Of a stretch of 64,000 nt of DNA, positions 51,770 through 62,305 are shown one piece after another. Where the stretch lies: the NCBI RefSeq assembly GCF_023898865.1, contig NZ_JAGSOV010000024.1, positions 1 through 64,000 of the forward strand. The letters are read 5' to 3'. The DNA is from Pseudonocardia humida (GTDB lineage: Bacteria; Actinomycetota; Actinomycetes; Mycobacteriales; Pseudonocardiaceae). The notes under the pieces were generated by a model. It made no database searches and was not told the DNA's origin. It saw only the letters and a program-made list of their open reading frames with translations. The position numbers and the translations under genes are program-made. Within the stretch, counting starts at the first letter, position 1. The number at the start of each line of letters is the position of its first letter.

Positions 51770-52717
51770 TTACAGGCTCACCGTGGTGCCGCGGCCGGTG
51801 GCCCGGGCGCGGTCCAGCACGAGCCGGGCCGCGGCGGCGTCCTCGACGGCGTGCCCGGTGGACTTGTAGACGGTGATCTCCTCGTCGGAGGTCCGTCCGC
51901 GCGCCGTCCCGGCCAGCACCTCGCCGATCTCGGTGACCGCCGCCGGGTCGAGGCCCTGCAGCTCGTGCGCGCCCGCGGGCGACGGGTTGGTCGCGGCACC
52001 GCGCCACTCGACGAACACCCGCCGGTCGGCGAGCAGGTCGGGGGGCAGCTCCGGGCCGAAGCTGCCGCCCACCGACCCGACGTGCGCGCCCGGGCTCAGC
52101 CAGGACGTCCGCAGCACGGGCTCGCGGGCGTCGGTGCAGCAGCAGACGACGTCGGCGCCGCGCACGGCCTCCTCGAACGAGCCGACCGCCCGCGCCCTCG
52201 GGTGCTGTGCGGCGAGGGCGGACGCGTGCGCGGCGGTGCGCGAGGCGATGCGGATCTCGGCGAAGTCGCGGATGCGGTCGAAGGCGTCCAGGTGCGAGCC
52301 GCCCTGCACGCCGGCGCCGAGGATCGCCAGCACCCCGGCGTCGGGGCGGGCCAGCGCGTCGGCGGCGACGGCGGCCGCGGCGCCGGTGCGCGCGGTGGTG
52401 ATGCGCGTGCCGTCCATGAGGGCCAGCGGCGTGCCGGTGGCGTCGTCGAACACGGCGATCAGCGCCTGGTGCGAGGGCAGGCCGTGGTCGTGGTTGTCGG
52501 GGAAGACCGACACCAGCTTGACGGTGAGCCCGGCGCCGGGCAGGTGGGCGGGCATCGCGGCGAGCACGCCGGCCCCGGCGAAGGCGCCGGTGCGCGGCGG
52601 TGCGCTCGTCCCGCCCGCGCTGAACCGCCGGAACGCCTCGGCGAGCGCGGGCAGCAGGGCGTCGAGGTCGAGCAGCTCGGCCACGTCGTCGCTGCTCAGG
52701 ACCAGGATCTGGGGCAT
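51770..52717 (-). CDS. Ornithine cyclodeaminase / mu-crystallin family protein
   Basis: A 315-residue NAD(P)-binding protein. The N-terminal half has [20 protein letters not shown] (residues 100-119), the family signature, and the Rossmann loop is [17 protein letters not shown] (about 132-148). [14 protein letters not shown] and [10 protein letters not shown] follow, and [20 protein letters not shown] is the closing motif. Members deaminate ornithine to proline, reduce ketimines or make amino-acid building blocks; the true substrate cannot be chosen. It starts 18 bp after the TetR stop on the same strand, so the regulator and enzyme form one unit. Confidence 0.85.
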   Translation of the reverse strand: MPQILVLSSDDVAELLDLDALLPALAEAFRRFSAGGTSAPPRTGAFAGAGVLAAMPAHLPGAGLTVKLVSVFPDNHDHGLPSHQALIAVFDDATGTPLALMDGTRITTARTGAAAAVAADALARPDAGVLAILGAGVQGGSHLDAFDRIRDFAEIRIASRTAAHASALAAQHPRARAVGSFEEAVRGADVVCCCTDAREPVLRTSWLSPGAHVGSVGGSFGPELPPDLLADRRVFVEWRGAATNPSPAGAHELQGLDPAAVTEIGEVLAGTARGRTSDEEITVYKSTGHAVEDAAAARLVLDRARATGRGTTVSL

Positions 52718-52734
52718 CTCGGGCTCCCGGCGGT

Positions 52735-53367
52735 TCAGGGGGTGGGCAGCGAGGCGGTGAGCACCCGGGCGATCCAGTCGCCGTAGCGGCGCACCGGCCA
52801 GCCGCGCTGGACGACCAGCTGACCGTAGAGGTGCAGCGAGGTCAGCGACCAGATCACGTCGCGGAGCTCGGCGTGGCGGGCCGGACCGTCGGGCAGGTGC
52901 CGGCACACGGCGTCGGCCAGGTGGCCGGCGCCGACCAGGCGCTGGTCGTCGAAGGTGCGCACGATGGCGGCGATCTGCGGGTCGGTGTCGGCGGCGGCGA
53001 AGACCGCGGAGTAGATCGGGTACGCGCGCGGAGCGGCGTCGGCGGCGAACTCGGCGAGCCGGGCCACGACCTCGGCGGCCGAGGGCGCCTCGTACACCCG
53101 GCGCATCTGCGGGCGCTGGGCCAGCGGCACCGGCTCGGCGTCGCCGACCAGCATCGACTCCGCGGCCTCCTTGAGCAGGTTCGCCTTGGAGGTGAACGCG
53201 GCGAACACGGTCGGGGTCGACACCCCGGCGGCCTTGGCGATGCTCGCGATCGACGTGGCGGTGTAGCCGTCGGCGACGAACAGCTCCCGGGCCGTGTCCA
53301 GCACGCGGGCCCGGTTGGCCCGGGCCTGTTCGCGGCGCCCGCTCGCGTCGTAAGCCCTTGACGTCAT
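52735..53367 (-). CDS. TetR-family transcriptional regulator
   Basis: A 210-residue TetR protein with the DNA-binding domain at about 18-64: [46 protein letters not shown]. The C-terminal domain is Ala-rich and helical. It lies upstream of the cyclodeaminase-like gene in one unit and divergent from the hydrolase at 53429; the palindrome between them is the probable operator. The ligand is unknown. Confidence 0.88.
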   Translation of the reverse strand: MTSRAYDASGRREQARANRARVLDTARELFVADGYTATSIASIAKAAGVSTPTVFAAFTSKANLLKEAAESMLVGDAEPVPLAQRPQMRRVYEAPSAAEVVARLAEFAADAAPRAYPIYSAVFAAADTDPQIAAIVRTFDDQRLVGAGHLADAVCRHLPDGPARHAELRDVIWSLTSLHLYGQLVVQRGWPVRRYGDWIARVLTASLPTP

Positions 53368-53381
53368 CCACCCAACCTAGC

Positions 53382-53396
53382 CTATATTCAATATAG
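53382..53396. promoter_or_regulatory. AT-rich palindrome, probable TetR operator
   Basis: CTATATT-C-AATATAG is a perfect palindrome with 7-bp arms in the 61-bp divergent gap, 15 bases upstream of the TetR ATG. It is the only AT-rich block in the area and overlaps likely -10 elements for both directions. Confidence 0.7.
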
Positions 53397-53428
53397 TCGC
53401 AGTTAATCGAATGATCCAGGGGGACCCG

Positions 53429-54187
53429 ATGGAGCTGGACCACCGCGTGACCGGGGAGGGTCGTCCGCTGCTGCTCGTGCACGGGGCGGCCGAGGACGTC
53501 GACATGCTGGCCCCGCAGGCCGAGGCGTTCGCCGCCCGCGGCCGCCGGGTGCTCTGGTACAGCCGTCGCGGCACCGGCGCGAGCACCCGCACCGGCTGGC
53601 CCGACGGCGGCGTCGCCGCGCACGTCGACGACGCGGCCGCGCTGCTGCGCGGACTCGGCGCCGCACCGGCGACGGTGCTGGGGTTCAGCTCCGGCGGCGT
53701 GATCGCGCTGGCGCTGGCCGCGCGGCACCCGGACGTCGTGACCGAGGCGATCGCCTGGGAGCCGGCGGCGCTCGGCGTGCTACCGGACGCCGACGCCCTG
53801 CACGCCCAGGTCGTGGCGCCCATCGACGCGCACCTGCAGGCCCACCCCGACGACTGGGCGGGTGCCTACGCGGTGATGCTGGACGTGCTGTCCGAGGGCC
53901 GCGCCGACATGGCGTCCGAGGCGGTGCGCCTGCAGACCGTCAACGCCGAGGCCGCCCTGCGCGACGACGCCCGGATCATCACCCGGCACCGCTTCGCCGC
54001 CGGTGAGCTGCCCGCCGACCGAGTGGTCATCGCCGTCGGCGGGGGCACCAGCCCGCTGCACGCGATGATCGCCGAGCGGCTCGCCGAGCTCGTCGGACGT
54101 GCGCCGCTGGTCGTCGAGGACGCCAAGGACCACGAGGTCTACCTGCAGCAGCCCGACGTCCTCGCCGACGCCCTCGCCCCCCGCTGA
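53429..54187 (+). CDS. Alpha/beta hydrolase
   Basis: A 252-residue hydrolase: RPLLLVHGAAEDVDMLAPQA, SRRGTGASTRTGWPDG, the elbow GFSSGG with Ser87 and EDAKDHEVYLQQPDV with the histidine near the end. The start ATG 53429 is preferred to 53411 because AGGGGG lies before it. It is divergent from the TetR/cyclodeaminase unit and probably regulated by that TetR protein. It ends 5 bp from the convergent peptidase stop. Substrate unknown. Confidence 0.85.
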   Translation: MELDHRVTGEGRPLLLVHGAAEDVDMLAPQAEAFAARGRRVLWYSRRGTGASTRTGWPDGGVAAHVDDAAALLRGLGAAPATVLGFSSGGVIALALAARHPDVVTEAIAWEPAALGVLPDADALHAQVVAPIDAHLQAHPDDWAGAYAVMLDVLSEGRADMASEAVRLQTVNAEAALRDDARIITRHRFAAGELPADRVVIAVGGGTSPLHAMIAERLAELVGRAPLVVEDAKDHEVYLQQPDVLADALAPR

Positions 54188-54192
54188 CCGGA

Positions 54193-55599
54193 TCAGGCGG
54201 GGGTGGGGGCGGCGGGCTTCGCCGGCGTGCGCAGCCAGGCCTGGAAGAGCGCCTCGAGGTCCTGGCCGGAGATCTCCTCGGCGAGCTCACGCAGGTCGTC
54301 GGTGCGCACCGGGGTGAGCTCGTCGCGGTCGGCCCACTGGCGCAGCACCTGCGCGAAGGCGTCGTCGCCGATCGTCACGCGCAGCGCCTGCAGCGCCATC
54401 GCGCCCCGGTTGTAGACGGCGGCGTCGAAGAGGTTCGGCGCGCCCGGGTCGGCAGGCGGCACCGTCCAGAACGGGTCGTCGGCGGGGACGGCGAAGGCCT
54501 CGTCGAACTGCTGCTGCGGCGTCGGGCCGCCGGTGTTCTGCGCCCACAGCCACTCGGCGTAGGTGGCGAAGCCCTCGTTGAGCCAGATGTCCTCCCACAG
54601 CGCCGGGGTCACCTTGTTGCCGAACCACTGGTGGGCCAGCTCGTGGGCCACCGTGCTCTCGGTCGGGACGCCCGAGTAGATGGGGCGGGTCTGGGTCTCC
54701 AGGGCGTACCCGGGCTCCTCGTCGTCGTCGACGATGGCGCCGTAGGAGCCGAAGGGGTACGGGCCGAAGACCGACTCGAAGTACTCGATCATCGCGGGCT
54801 GCGTCGCCAGCACGGCGGCCGCGGCGGCCTGGTCGAGGTCGGCGTCGACGGCGTTGACGATCGGCAGCCCGCCCGGGCCGGTGTCCTCGGTGAGGAGGTA
54901 GTCGCCGGTCGAGGCGGTGGCCAGGTAGCTGGCCTGGGGGTCGTCGGCCTCCCAGGTGTAGGTGGTGCGGCCCTCGGCGGTGGTGGGCTCACCCGGCAGG
55001 CCGTTGGCGATCGCGGCCGTGCCCTCCGGCACGTCGATCTCGAACGAGTAGGTGGCCTTGTCGACGGGGGTGTCGTTGACCGGGAACCAGGTCGATGCGC
55101 CCTCGGGCTCGTTGGCCACGAAGGCGCCGTCGTCGAAGGAGACCCAGCCGTAGAGGGCGCCGGTGGCGTCCTCGGGACGTCCGGTCGTGCCGCCGTAGTC
55201 GACGCCGACGACGAACTCGGCACCGGACTCCAGCGGCTCCGCCGGCGTGACGACCAGCTCGCCCGACCCGTGGGTGTGGGCGGCCGGGGTGCCGTCCACG
55301 GTCACCGAGGTGACCTCGAGGGCGCGCAGGTCGAGGCTGAAGCTGCGCAGGCCGGCCGTGGCCGTGGCGGTGATGTCCGCGTGCGCGGTGAGCGCGCGGG
55401 TCTGCGGCGTGTAGCTCAGGTCGAGGTCGTAGTGCGCGACGTCGTAGCCGCCGTTGCCGGCGGCGGGGAAGTACGGGTCGCCGCCGCCGGTGGAGCCCTC
55501 GACCGGCGGGCCGGCCTGCGCCGCGACCGGGACCGCGCCCGCCGCCAGCACCAGGACCGATGTTCCCAGGAGCGTCGCGATCCGCGCGCGGAGCCTCAT
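54193..55599 (-). CDS. Secreted M1-family zinc metallopeptidase
   Basis: A 468-residue aminopeptidase-N-like enzyme. A signal peptide covers about 1-28 (IATLLGTSVLVLAAGAVPV, cleavage near AQA-G). The zinc site is HELAHQWFGN (H319, E320, H323) with the third ligand E342 in DIWLNEGFATY. The exopeptidase motif G-x-M-E-N is replaced by GYALETQT, with Glu301 kept. The N-terminal 200 residues form the beta-saddle domain. It lacks the long C-terminal helical domain of larger M1 enzymes, a common short actinobacterial form. It probably works outside the cell on short peptides. Confidence 0.9.
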   Translation of the reverse strand: MRLRARIATLLGTSVLVLAAGAVPVAAQAGPPVEGSTGGGDPYFPAAGNGGYDVAHYDLDLSYTPQTRALTAHADITATATAGLRSFSLDLRALEVTSVTVDGTPAAHTHGSGELVVTPAEPLESGAEFVVGVDYGGTTGRPEDATGALYGWVSFDDGAFVANEPEGASTWFPVNDTPVDKATYSFEIDVPEGTAAIANGLPGEPTTAEGRTTYTWEADDPQASYLATASTGDYLLTEDTGPGGLPIVNAVDADLDQAAAAAVLATQPAMIEYFESVFGPYPFGSYGAIVDDDEEPGYALETQTRPIYSGVPTESTVAHELAHQWFGNKVTPALWEDIWLNEGFATYAEWLWAQNTGGPTPQQQFDEAFAVPADDPFWTVPPADPGAPNLFDAAVYNRGAMALQALRVTIGDDAFAQVLRQWADRDELTPVRTDDLRELAEEISGQDLEALFQAWLRTPAKPAAPTPA

Positions 55600-55741
55600 G
55601 CCGGGGGAATCTACGCCCGATCGGGGCGATGGGCGTCGGATCCGGCGTGATCCCGGTTCCGCGCACGGGGCTCGGTGCGGCGCCACGGGCGCGCCGACCG
55701 GACGCGGTGCCTGACGTCCGGTCGGCGCGCCCGGCGAAACC

Positions 55742-56746
55742 TCAGGCGTTGTCGTCGCTGGCGTTGATGTCGCCGTTGACGCCTTCGGGGAAGAACCCGC
55801 CCGAGGTGACGCTCTCGGGGTTGAGGTAGACGATGTTGAGCACCTGGCCGGCGCTGCGGCTGAACGCGATCGCGTTCTCGTCGGTCGGCACGATGTTGGG
55901 CTCGTCCTCGAAGGTGAGGCCCTGGTCGAGGTCGTCCTCGCCGTCGAGGCCGTCGCGGGCGTCGGAGATCTTGTCGGCCAGGTCGACCGCACCGCGCGCC
56001 TGCAGCGTCGCCCGGATGAGCCCGGCGTGGTACGCCTCGACGGCCAGGATCCCGGCCGCGGCCTCCAGGAACGTCTTGTTCTCGATGAGCGGGGCGGCGC
56101 CCTTGTAGGCCGTCACGCCGACGTCCTCGAAAACGAAGGCGGCGAGCAGGAAATTGTCCTCGCTGCCGAATGCGTCGAACTTCTCGTGCTCCTTGATGAG
56201 CCCGGCGGCGATGGCCGCGGCGGTGAACGCCTCGTCCAGGTCGATCGCGGGCCGGGCGACTTTGGCGTCGCCGAGCGCGGTGCGCAGGAAGTCGACGTGC
56301 GCGCGCTCGTCGTCGGCGATCTCGGTGGCGTTCGCCTTGAGCGTCTTGTCGTGGAACATCACCTTGCGGCCGCCGGTCACGCCGCCGACCTTGCCGATGC
56401 CGTCGATCTGGTCGTCCTCCAGGCCCTTGCCGGTGACGGCGCGCAGGTAGAACTCCGCTTCGAGGTACTCCAGGTTGAGCGCGAAGTTGAGCACCGCGGC
56501 GTCGCTGACGGCGGGGTCCTCGGTCACCTCGGAGACCGTGCCGATGGCCGCCGTGCCGCCAGGGCCGGCCCCACACGCGGTCAGGGCGCCGCCGCCGACG
56601 ATGCCTGCGGTGGTCAGGCCGGCCGCGCGCAGGAAGCGCCTGCGGTCGACCGCGTTCTCCGCGCTGCGGTTGATCGCTTCACGCACGAACGCCTTGCTGA
56701 AACCTTCGAACACCGGGACTCGTTTCTTCTCGGGCGCAGCATTCAT
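55742..56746 (-). CDS. Tat-exported ferritin-like (desiccation-related type) protein
   Basis: A 334-residue protein. The twin-arginine signal is [20 protein letters not shown] (about 33-52) followed by ALTACGAG, which may serve as a lipoprotein-type cysteine. The rest is a ferritin-like bundle: [33 protein letters not shown] and [17 protein letters not shown] supply the Glu and Glu-x-x-His groups of a metal pair. The relatives include plant and bacterial desiccation-related proteins and manganese-catalase-like proteins. It should be folded, metallated and then exported. The first 32 residues before the RR are longer than usual. Confidence 0.85.
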   Translation of the reverse strand: MNAAPEKKRVPVFEGFSKAFVREAINRSAENAVDRRRFLRAAGLTTAGIVGGGALTACGAGPGGTAAIGTVSEVTEDPAVSDAAVLNFALNLEYLEAEFYLRAVTGKGLEDDQIDGIGKVGGVTGGRKVMFHDKTLKANATEIADDERAHVDFLRTALGDAKVARPAIDLDEAFTAAAIAAGLIKEHEKFDAFGSEDNFLLAAFVFEDVGVTAYKGAAPLIENKTFLEAAAGILAVEAYHAGLIRATLQARGAVDLADKISDARDGLDGEDDLDQGLTFEDEPNIVPTDENAIAFSRSAGQVLNIVYLNPESVTSGGFFPEGVNGDINASDDNA

Positions 56747-56835
56747 CTCTCGGCGCCGGTCGAGGGGAGTAGGACGCGTCAACCGGGGATCACGATCAAT
56801 TCCGCCGTCCAGTTCGGACCGACGGGGCGGGACCG

Positions 56836-59800
56836 GTGAATGGTCGATCTCGCGCGGGTAACGGCAGCGCGCCCCCCGGCGGGCTCGGACGGGTGCCTGC
56901 CGCGCCCGGCGTCGTGATCGACACGGCGAGCGGGCCGGGCTGGGCCGGATGGCTGTGGGGACGGACGCACGACTGGCGGTGTGACATCGCGCGGGCGGTC
57001 GGGGACCCTCGTAGCGGGGGGCGCCACCCGTGGCGCCGGGCGGGGGCGGGGATGGCGGCGTGGACGGCGGGGTCGATCGCGGCGGTCGAGGAGTGGCTGC
57101 GATTGCTCCCGGGCTCGGCGCTGCCCGGTCCGTGGACCCGCCGCGGCGAGGCCGCGCCCGCCGCCGAGGACGGCTGGCTGCGACTCGACCTGCGTGATCG
57201 CCCCGACCTCGCCGACCTGCTCGAACCGCCGTTCGTGCTGGCCGGGCGGGAGGGGCCCGAGCAGTCCACGGCCCACCCCGTCGACCGGTTCCACCTGCTC
57301 GACGGCGTGCTCCTGCTGCGCGAGCCCGACGGCGTGCCGCCGGGGTCGCGCTGGCTGTGGAGCCCGAGCGCGACGCCCCGGGCCGCGGTGGAGCGCCTGC
57401 TCGACGGCCTGCGCGAGCTGCGGGACGCGCCACTGGCCGAGGCGCTGGCGGCCGGACGGCTCGACGGCCCGCCCACCTCGCAGGCCGCCGCGCCGCCCGG
57501 GCTGTCGGACGCACAGGTCGAGGCCTACCGGGCCTGTCGCAGCCCGGGGCTGCGGGTGGTCTGGAGCCCGCCGGGCACCGGCCGGACGCGGGTGCTCGCC
57601 CGGGCCGCCGAGGACCTCCTCCGCGCGGGCAAGCGGGTCCTGCTGGTGTCGACGGCCGCGGTCATGGCCGACTCGGTGCTGCTGGAGGTCGTGCGCTCGA
57701 TGCGCCCCGGGCGCGGCCAGGTCGTGCGGGCGGGTGTCCCGGTCCTGCCCGGGCTCGACGACCTGCGCCTCGACGCGCTGGCCGCGCGGGTCTCCGCCGA
57801 CGTCGACGCGCGCCGGGCGCTGATCGCCCGCAGGCTGACCGACCTCGCCGGGACCGACGAGGAGATCGGCGAGCTGGCCGCCCGGCTCGACGGCTACGAC
57901 CCGGAGGGCTACCGGGCCGCCGCGGCCAGGGTCGCCGCCGCCGGCCGCCGCGAGGAGCTGCGGACCCGCTACCAGGACACGTTGCGCGCCGCCGAGCTGG
58001 CCTACGGCCGGGTGGTCGCCGCCCGCCGCGAGCACGACCGGCTCGTGGCGGAGGCGGCCTCCCTCGCCGTGGCCCGCGGGGCCATGGTCCGGCTGCCCGA
58101 GCTGCAGGCCGAGCTGCGCGAGCTCGACGCGCGGGACGAGGCCCTGCGCGCCGACCTGCGCGCGGCCGAGGGGCGCTCGCGCAGGCGCGCGAAGCAGCTC
58201 GGCCAGGAGGTGGAGACGTTCGGGCAGGGCGCCGTGGCCCGCCGCCGCGAGCTGTGGGACGAGATCATCGCCGCCCGCCGGGCGATCGGCTCGACCACGC
58301 CCGCCCGACTGGGCCGCCTCGACGGGGCCATCGCCCGCGCCGAGCGCGCGGCCACGGCGGCGTGGCTGGCGTTCGAGCCCGTCGAGTCCGAGCTGCGCCG
58401 CCTGGAACGGGCGATGGAGCAGGCCAACGAGGTGGGCCGGCCGAGCGCCGCCGACCACGCCCTCGTCGAGCGCATCGAGCGCGAGCGGCTGCCCGCGCTG
58501 CACGAGCGGTGGACGCGCCTGCGCGCCATCCGCGCGCAGAGCGCGGGCGACCGCAGCGCCCACGAGGAGGAGCACCGCAGGCTGGCCGAGCGGTCGGGCA
58601 CGCTGCGCGCCGACGCCGAGGCCGAGATCGTCGGGGCGGCCGGGCTGGTCGCGACCACGCTCGCCCGCTCGCGGAGCGAGCCGGTCGCCGCGGCCGACTT
58701 CGACGTCGTCCTGGTCGACGGGGCGGAGGCGGCGGCGCTGGCCGAGGTGCTGCTCGTGCTCGGCCGGGCGGGGGAGACCGCGGTCCTCGTCGGCGACGTC
58801 CTGCTCCCCGGGCCGGTCCTGCCCGCCGCGGTGGCGACCAGCGAGCACCCGGCGGTGCGCACCTGGGTGCGGGCCGGCTGCTTCGGCCACGCCGGGATCG
58901 GCACCCCGCAGGACGCGCTGGCCCACGACGGGTGCGTGGCGCTGCTGGAGCGGTGGCGCGGCGGCGCCGGGCTGCGCCGGCTGGTCAACGACCTGGGCTA
59001 CCAGGTGCTGCGCGGGCCCGACGCCGAGCAGGACGAGACCGAGGTCGTCGTGGTCGACGTGGCGGCGCTGCCCGACCTGGCCGCCGTCCGGCGTGGACCG
59101 TCGGGCGACCCGTGGTGGATGGCGGGGCTGGTGCTCGCCCCGGCGCTGGCGCGGGGGTCGGAGCCGGTGACGGGCGTGCTGACGACCTCGCGCGCGCAGG
59201 CCGAGCTGACCCTCACCGCGCTGCGCGACCGCGACCCGCTGACCGGCTGCGGCCCGGTGACCGCGTTCCGCGGGCGCGCGCTCGACACCGCCGTGCTCGA
59301 CCAGGTCGACCACGCCCCGGACGCGCGGGCCTTCGCGCTGGGGGTCACCCGGGCCCGCCGCCGGCTCTACGTCCTGGTCGACGGCACGGCGCTGGCCGCG
59401 GCCACCGGCCCGCTCGCGGCGCTGCGCCAGGCCGTCGAGCGCGGCGACGCCCGCACGTGGAGCGCGGCGGCACTGCTCGGCCTGGACGGGCCGGCGCCCT
59501 ACCGCGCCGACCGGGTGCTCGCCGAGGTCGGCGACCCGCTGCGGCGGGCCGCGACCGCGCTCGACGTCTCCGCCGAAGACGACCTGCGCGCCGAGCTGGA
59601 GCGCCGGCTGGGTGCGGCGCGCGACTCGCTGTGGCTGTGGTCGCCGTGGCCCGCCGGGGTGGTCGCACCGCTGGTCGGCGCCGCGGTGGAGCGCGGCGTG
59701 CGGGTCAAGGCGTTCCTGCGCCCCGACGACGACGGCGCCGACGCCCTGCGCGAGAGCGGGGCCACCGTCGTCCGCACCGACCACGGGCCCCGCCGGGTCG

Positions 59801-60048
59801 CGCTCGTCGACCGGCGGACGGTCCTGCTGGGCAGCGCCGTGCTGCCCGACGGCCCGCGCGACCCCCGGGAGGCGCTGCTCGCCGTCGAGGGCCGGGGGCC
59901 GGCCGAGCGGCTGCTCGTCGAGCTGGGGGCCGACGCCACCGCCGACCCGTGCCCCCGCGCCGACCCGGTGGACGTGCGCGGCGGGGACCCGGACGTCGGC
60001 CGCGAGTGCCGGTCCGGCGACGCCGAGGTGGAGCTGGGCGCGGGCTGA
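56836..60048 (+). CDS. Large SF1-helicase-like protein with degenerate ATPase motifs, coiled coil and PLD-like tail
   Basis: A 1070-residue protein. The Walker A place reads WSPPGTGRT (residues 243-251), with Ser and Arg where helicases have Gly and Lys. The Walker B place reads VLVDGAEAA (D628, G629) where VDEA is expected. Between them lies a 300-residue charged coiled coil ([20 protein letters not shown] and similar). Motif VI-like [18 protein letters not shown] is kept. The last 150 residues fold like a phospholipase-D domain, [20 protein letters not shown] and [16 protein letters not shown], but the H-x-K of the HKD site is gone. It looks like a catalytically reduced helicase/PLD scaffold. 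GTG 56836 is the longest start; later starts are possible. It is followed 95 bp later by a TPM/DUF2207 gene. Confidence 0.65.
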   Translation: MNGRSRAGNGSAPPGGLGRVPAAPGVVIDTASGPGWAGWLWGRTHDWRCDIARAVGDPRSGGRHPWRRAGAGMAAWTAGSIAAVEEWLRLLPGSALPGPWTRRGEAAPAAEDGWLRLDLRDRPDLADLLEPPFVLAGREGPEQSTAHPVDRFHLLDGVLLLREPDGVPPGSRWLWSPSATPRAAVERLLDGLRELRDAPLAEALAAGRLDGPPTSQAAAPPGLSDAQVEAYRACRSPGLRVVWSPPGTGRTRVLARAAEDLLRAGKRVLLVSTAAVMADSVLLEVVRSMRPGRGQVVRAGVPVLPGLDDLRLDALAARVSADVDARRALIARRLTDLAGTDEEIGELAARLDGYDPEGYRAAAARVAAAGRREELRTRYQDTLRAAELAYGRVVAARREHDRLVAEAASLAVARGAMVRLPELQAELRELDARDEALRADLRAAEGRSRRRAKQLGQEVETFGQGAVARRRELWDEIIAARRAIGSTTPARLGRLDGAIARAERAATAAWLAFEPVESELRRLERAMEQANEVGRPSAADHALVERIERERLPALHERWTRLRAIRAQSAGDRSAHEEEHRRLAERSGTLRADAEAEIVGAAGLVATTLARSRSEPVAAADFDVVLVDGAEAAALAEVLLVLGRAGETAVLVGDVLLPGPVLPAAVATSEHPAVRTWVRAGCFGHAGIGTPQDALAHDGCVALLERWRGGAGLRRLVNDLGYQVLRGPDAEQDETEVVVVDVAALPDLAAVRRGPSGDPWWMAGLVLAPALARGSEPVTGVLTTSRAQAELTLTALRDRDPLTGCGPVTAFRGRALDTAVLDQVDHAPDARAFALGVTRARRRLYVLVDGTALAAATGPLAALRQAVERGDARTWSAAALLGLDGPAPYRADRVLAEVGDPLRRAATALDVSAEDDLRAELERRLGAARDSLWLWSPWPAGVVAPLVGAAVERGVRVKAFLRPDDDGADALRESGATVVRTDHGPRRVALVDRRTVLLGSAVLPDGPRDPREALLAVEGRGPAERLLVELGADATADPCPRADPVDVRGGDPDVGRECRSGDAEVELGAG

Positions 60049-60143
60049 TCCGCGTTACCCCCACCCGTCCAGCGGGAACACCACCGCGACGGGATCATGA
60101 CGGGGAGCCGCGGCCGCCCGGGGTCGCGGCGCGGAGGGGGGAT

Positions 60144-61727
60144 GTGGACGTGTCGTCCGCCGGATCGACGAGCCGGGCGCACCCGCTCGCGCGGCTGCTG
60201 GTGCTCGCACTGCTGGTCCTGACGAACGTCCTGGTCGGGTCACCGGCCCTGGCCCAGGACGCCGAGTCGTTCGGCGACCTCGACCCGGCGCGCCACGTCT
60301 ACGACACGACCGGCTCCTCGCTCGACGCCGCCCAGCTCGCCGACGTCGAGGAGCGCGTCGCGCGGCTGGGTGCGGCCGGAGCGGACGTCGTCGTGGTGGT
60401 GCGGGCGCTGGACGCCGACTCGGACGACACGTTCGACCAGGTCGAAGCCCTGCACCAGGAGTGGGCGCGGGTCAGCGGGACCGACCGGGACCGGGCCGCG
60501 GCCGTCCTGGTCAACCGCAACCCCGACGACCCGACCGACGCCCGCGCCGGCCTGTTCGTCGGGCGCGCCTTCGCCGAGGGCAACGTGCCCGAGGGGGAGC
60601 AGCGCGACATCGTCGAGGAGGCGCTGATCCCGCCGCTGCGCGACGGCGACGTGCGCGGCGGCCTCGTCGCCGCGCTCGACCGGCTGGAGAGCAGCATCCG
60701 CTCCGGCCCGCCGGTCAGCGCGTTCGACCGGTTCGCCGCGGACGCGGCCCGCAGCTGGCTGCCGTGGACCGCGATCGGCCTGGCCGCGGTGGGCCTCATC
60801 GCCTCGCTGGTCCTGCACCGCGGCCGCTCCCGCACCCACCGCAGCACCCACGAGCCGATCACCGAGCGCCCCGACGACCTGCCGCCCGCCCTGGGCGGGG
60901 CCCTGGTCGCCGGCGGCCCGCCCATGCAGGTCGTGCCGGCCGTCCTGCTCGACCTGGCCGGGCGCGGCGCGGTCACGATCGAGGCCGAGGACGAGGGCAG
61001 CTGGGCGAGCTCGCCCAAGGTGCGGGTGCGGCTGGTCGACCGCGCCGCCGTGCGCGACGACGTCGAGCGGGTGGTGTGGGACCGGCTCGCCGAGAAGGCC
61101 GAGGACGGCGTCGTGCGCAGCAGCCACCTGGCCTCGGTCTCCACGTGGTCGGGCCAGGTGCGCGACGCGGTGCGGGCCCAGATGCGCGAGCGCAAGTGGC
61201 TCGACCCGCGCGCCGCGCTCGCGCGGGGCCTGCTGGCGGTGATCGCCGCCATCTGCCTGGTGACCGGGATCTTCGCCATGCTGCTCGCCGGAGTGGGCAG
61301 CGGGCCGCTGCCGGCCTGGATCGGGGCCGTGGCGCTGCTCGCGGTCGCGGTCACCGCGTTCGTGCTGCTGGTCACCTACCCCGCGCTCACCCCCGCCGGG
61401 CTGGAGGCCGCCGTCCCGTGGACGGCCTACCGCGACGGCCTCAAGGCCGCGGCGAAGGACGAGGACGCCCACCTCGACCTGGACGCCGCCCTCCCCGACG
61501 CGGTGGCGCTGGGCCTGGGCGACGCGCTGGGCGAGCGGTTGAAGAACGCCACCGAGGCGGGGGTGCCGCTGCGGGCGTTCGCCTCCGGCCGGGCCGACGA
61601 CGCCGCCCACCTGGCGGCGTTCCCGTGGTGGGTCGCGTTCAGCAGCAGCACCGCGGGCACCTCCTCGACCGGCACGGTCAGCGGGACCGGCGCGGGTGGT
61701 GGTGGCGGCGCCGCGGGGAGCACGTAG
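60144..61727 (+). CDS. TPM/DUF2207 membrane protein
   Basis: A 527-residue membrane protein. A signal sequence covers about 15-38 (LLVLALLVLTNVLVGSPALA, then QDAES). A TPM-like domain follows (RLGAAGADVVVVVRALDADS, AAAVLVNRNPDDP, RDIVEEALIPPLRDGDVRGG). After the first membrane helix near 208-228 comes the cytoplasmic DUF2207-type domain (VVPAVLLDLAGRGAVTIEAE), then two helices at about 355-415, and a Gly/Ser/Thr tail. GGAGG lies six bases before GTG 60144. These proteins are common in actinobacteria and of unknown role. It is in one direction with the helicase-like gene, a possible operon. Confidence 0.8.
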   Translation: MDVSSAGSTSRAHPLARLLVLALLVLTNVLVGSPALAQDAESFGDLDPARHVYDTTGSSLDAAQLADVEERVARLGAAGADVVVVVRALDADSDDTFDQVEALHQEWARVSGTDRDRAAAVLVNRNPDDPTDARAGLFVGRAFAEGNVPEGEQRDIVEEALIPPLRDGDVRGGLVAALDRLESSIRSGPPVSAFDRFAADAARSWLPWTAIGLAAVGLIASLVLHRGRSRTHRSTHEPITERPDDLPPALGGALVAGGPPMQVVPAVLLDLAGRGAVTIEAEDEGSWASSPKVRVRLVDRAAVRDDVERVVWDRLAEKAEDGVVRSSHLASVSTWSGQVRDAVRAQMRERKWLDPRAALARGLLAVIAAICLVTGIFAMLLAGVGSGPLPAWIGAVALLAVAVTAFVLLVTYPALTPAGLEAAVPWTAYRDGLKAAAKDEDAHLDLDAALPDAVALGLGDALGERLKNATEAGVPLRAFASGRADDAAHLAAFPWWVAFSSSTAGTSSTGTVSGTGAGGGGGAAGST

Positions 61728-61838
61728 GCGAACGTCGCTACGGAGGGTGTTGCACCACATCGTCCGATCGACTCAACCCCGTCCCGACCTCGGGGAACGG
61801 GCCCGATCCTGTCGGTCCCGGCCGCCACGATCGTGGGC

Positions 61839-62300
61839 ATGATCAGAGAAACCGTGCTGGACACCGTGCCCGACACCGACACCCCCGGCGCCCTGCGCCT
61901 GTCCGTCGACGGCGACACCGCCCGCCTGACGTGGTCCACGGCGAACCCGGACGACCCGTCACCGCCGGGCGGAACGACCTTCGACGTCCCCGCCCGGTCC
62001 CTGCTGCTCGCCCTGCGCGCCGCCTGGGACGACCGCCACGCCGGCACCTCCGACCTCGACCCCGCCCCGCCCCGCAAACCCCGCCCGGGCCCGATGAACG
62101 GCCGCGTGCCGTGGACCGCCGAGCTGGACACGACGCTGAAGGACGCCTGGCTGAACTCCGCGGACACCACCCCGGCCTTCGACCTCATCGGCACCATCGC
62201 CAAGGACATGGGCCGCAGCCGCAACAGCATCCGCGCCCGCCTGGCCCGGGTCGGCTGCGACCCGGACGTGCCGGGGCGGGTGCTGCGGGAGGAGGAGTGA
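61839..62300 (+). CDS. Hypothetical protein with SANT/Myb-like C-terminus
   Basis: A 153-residue protein. The N-terminal half is a small beta domain (LRLSVDGDTARLTWSTANPD). The C-terminal 65 residues read RVPWTAELDTTLKDAWLNSA, then FDLIGTIAKDMGRSRNSIRA, RLARVGCDP: a tryptophan-led three-helix unit that ends in a recognition-like helix, as in SANT/Myb or sigma-region-4 folds. It may bind DNA. ATG 61839 is the likeliest start; no ribosome binding site is clear. No partner is apparent. Confidence 0.55.
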   Translation: MIRETVLDTVPDTDTPGALRLSVDGDTARLTWSTANPDDPSPPGGTTFDVPARSLLLALRAAWDDRHAGTSDLDPAPPRKPRPGPMNGRVPWTAELDTTLKDAWLNSADTTPAFDLIGTIAKDMGRSRNSIRARLARVGCDPDVPGRVLREEE

Positions 62301-62305
62301 GTACC

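Noticed and set aside
56779-59784. 1001-codon open frame on the minus strand
   Set aside because: It is antisense to the helicase-like protein; composition is His/Gln/Gly/Arg-rich without motifs, whereas the plus strand shows recognisable helicase and PLD segments.
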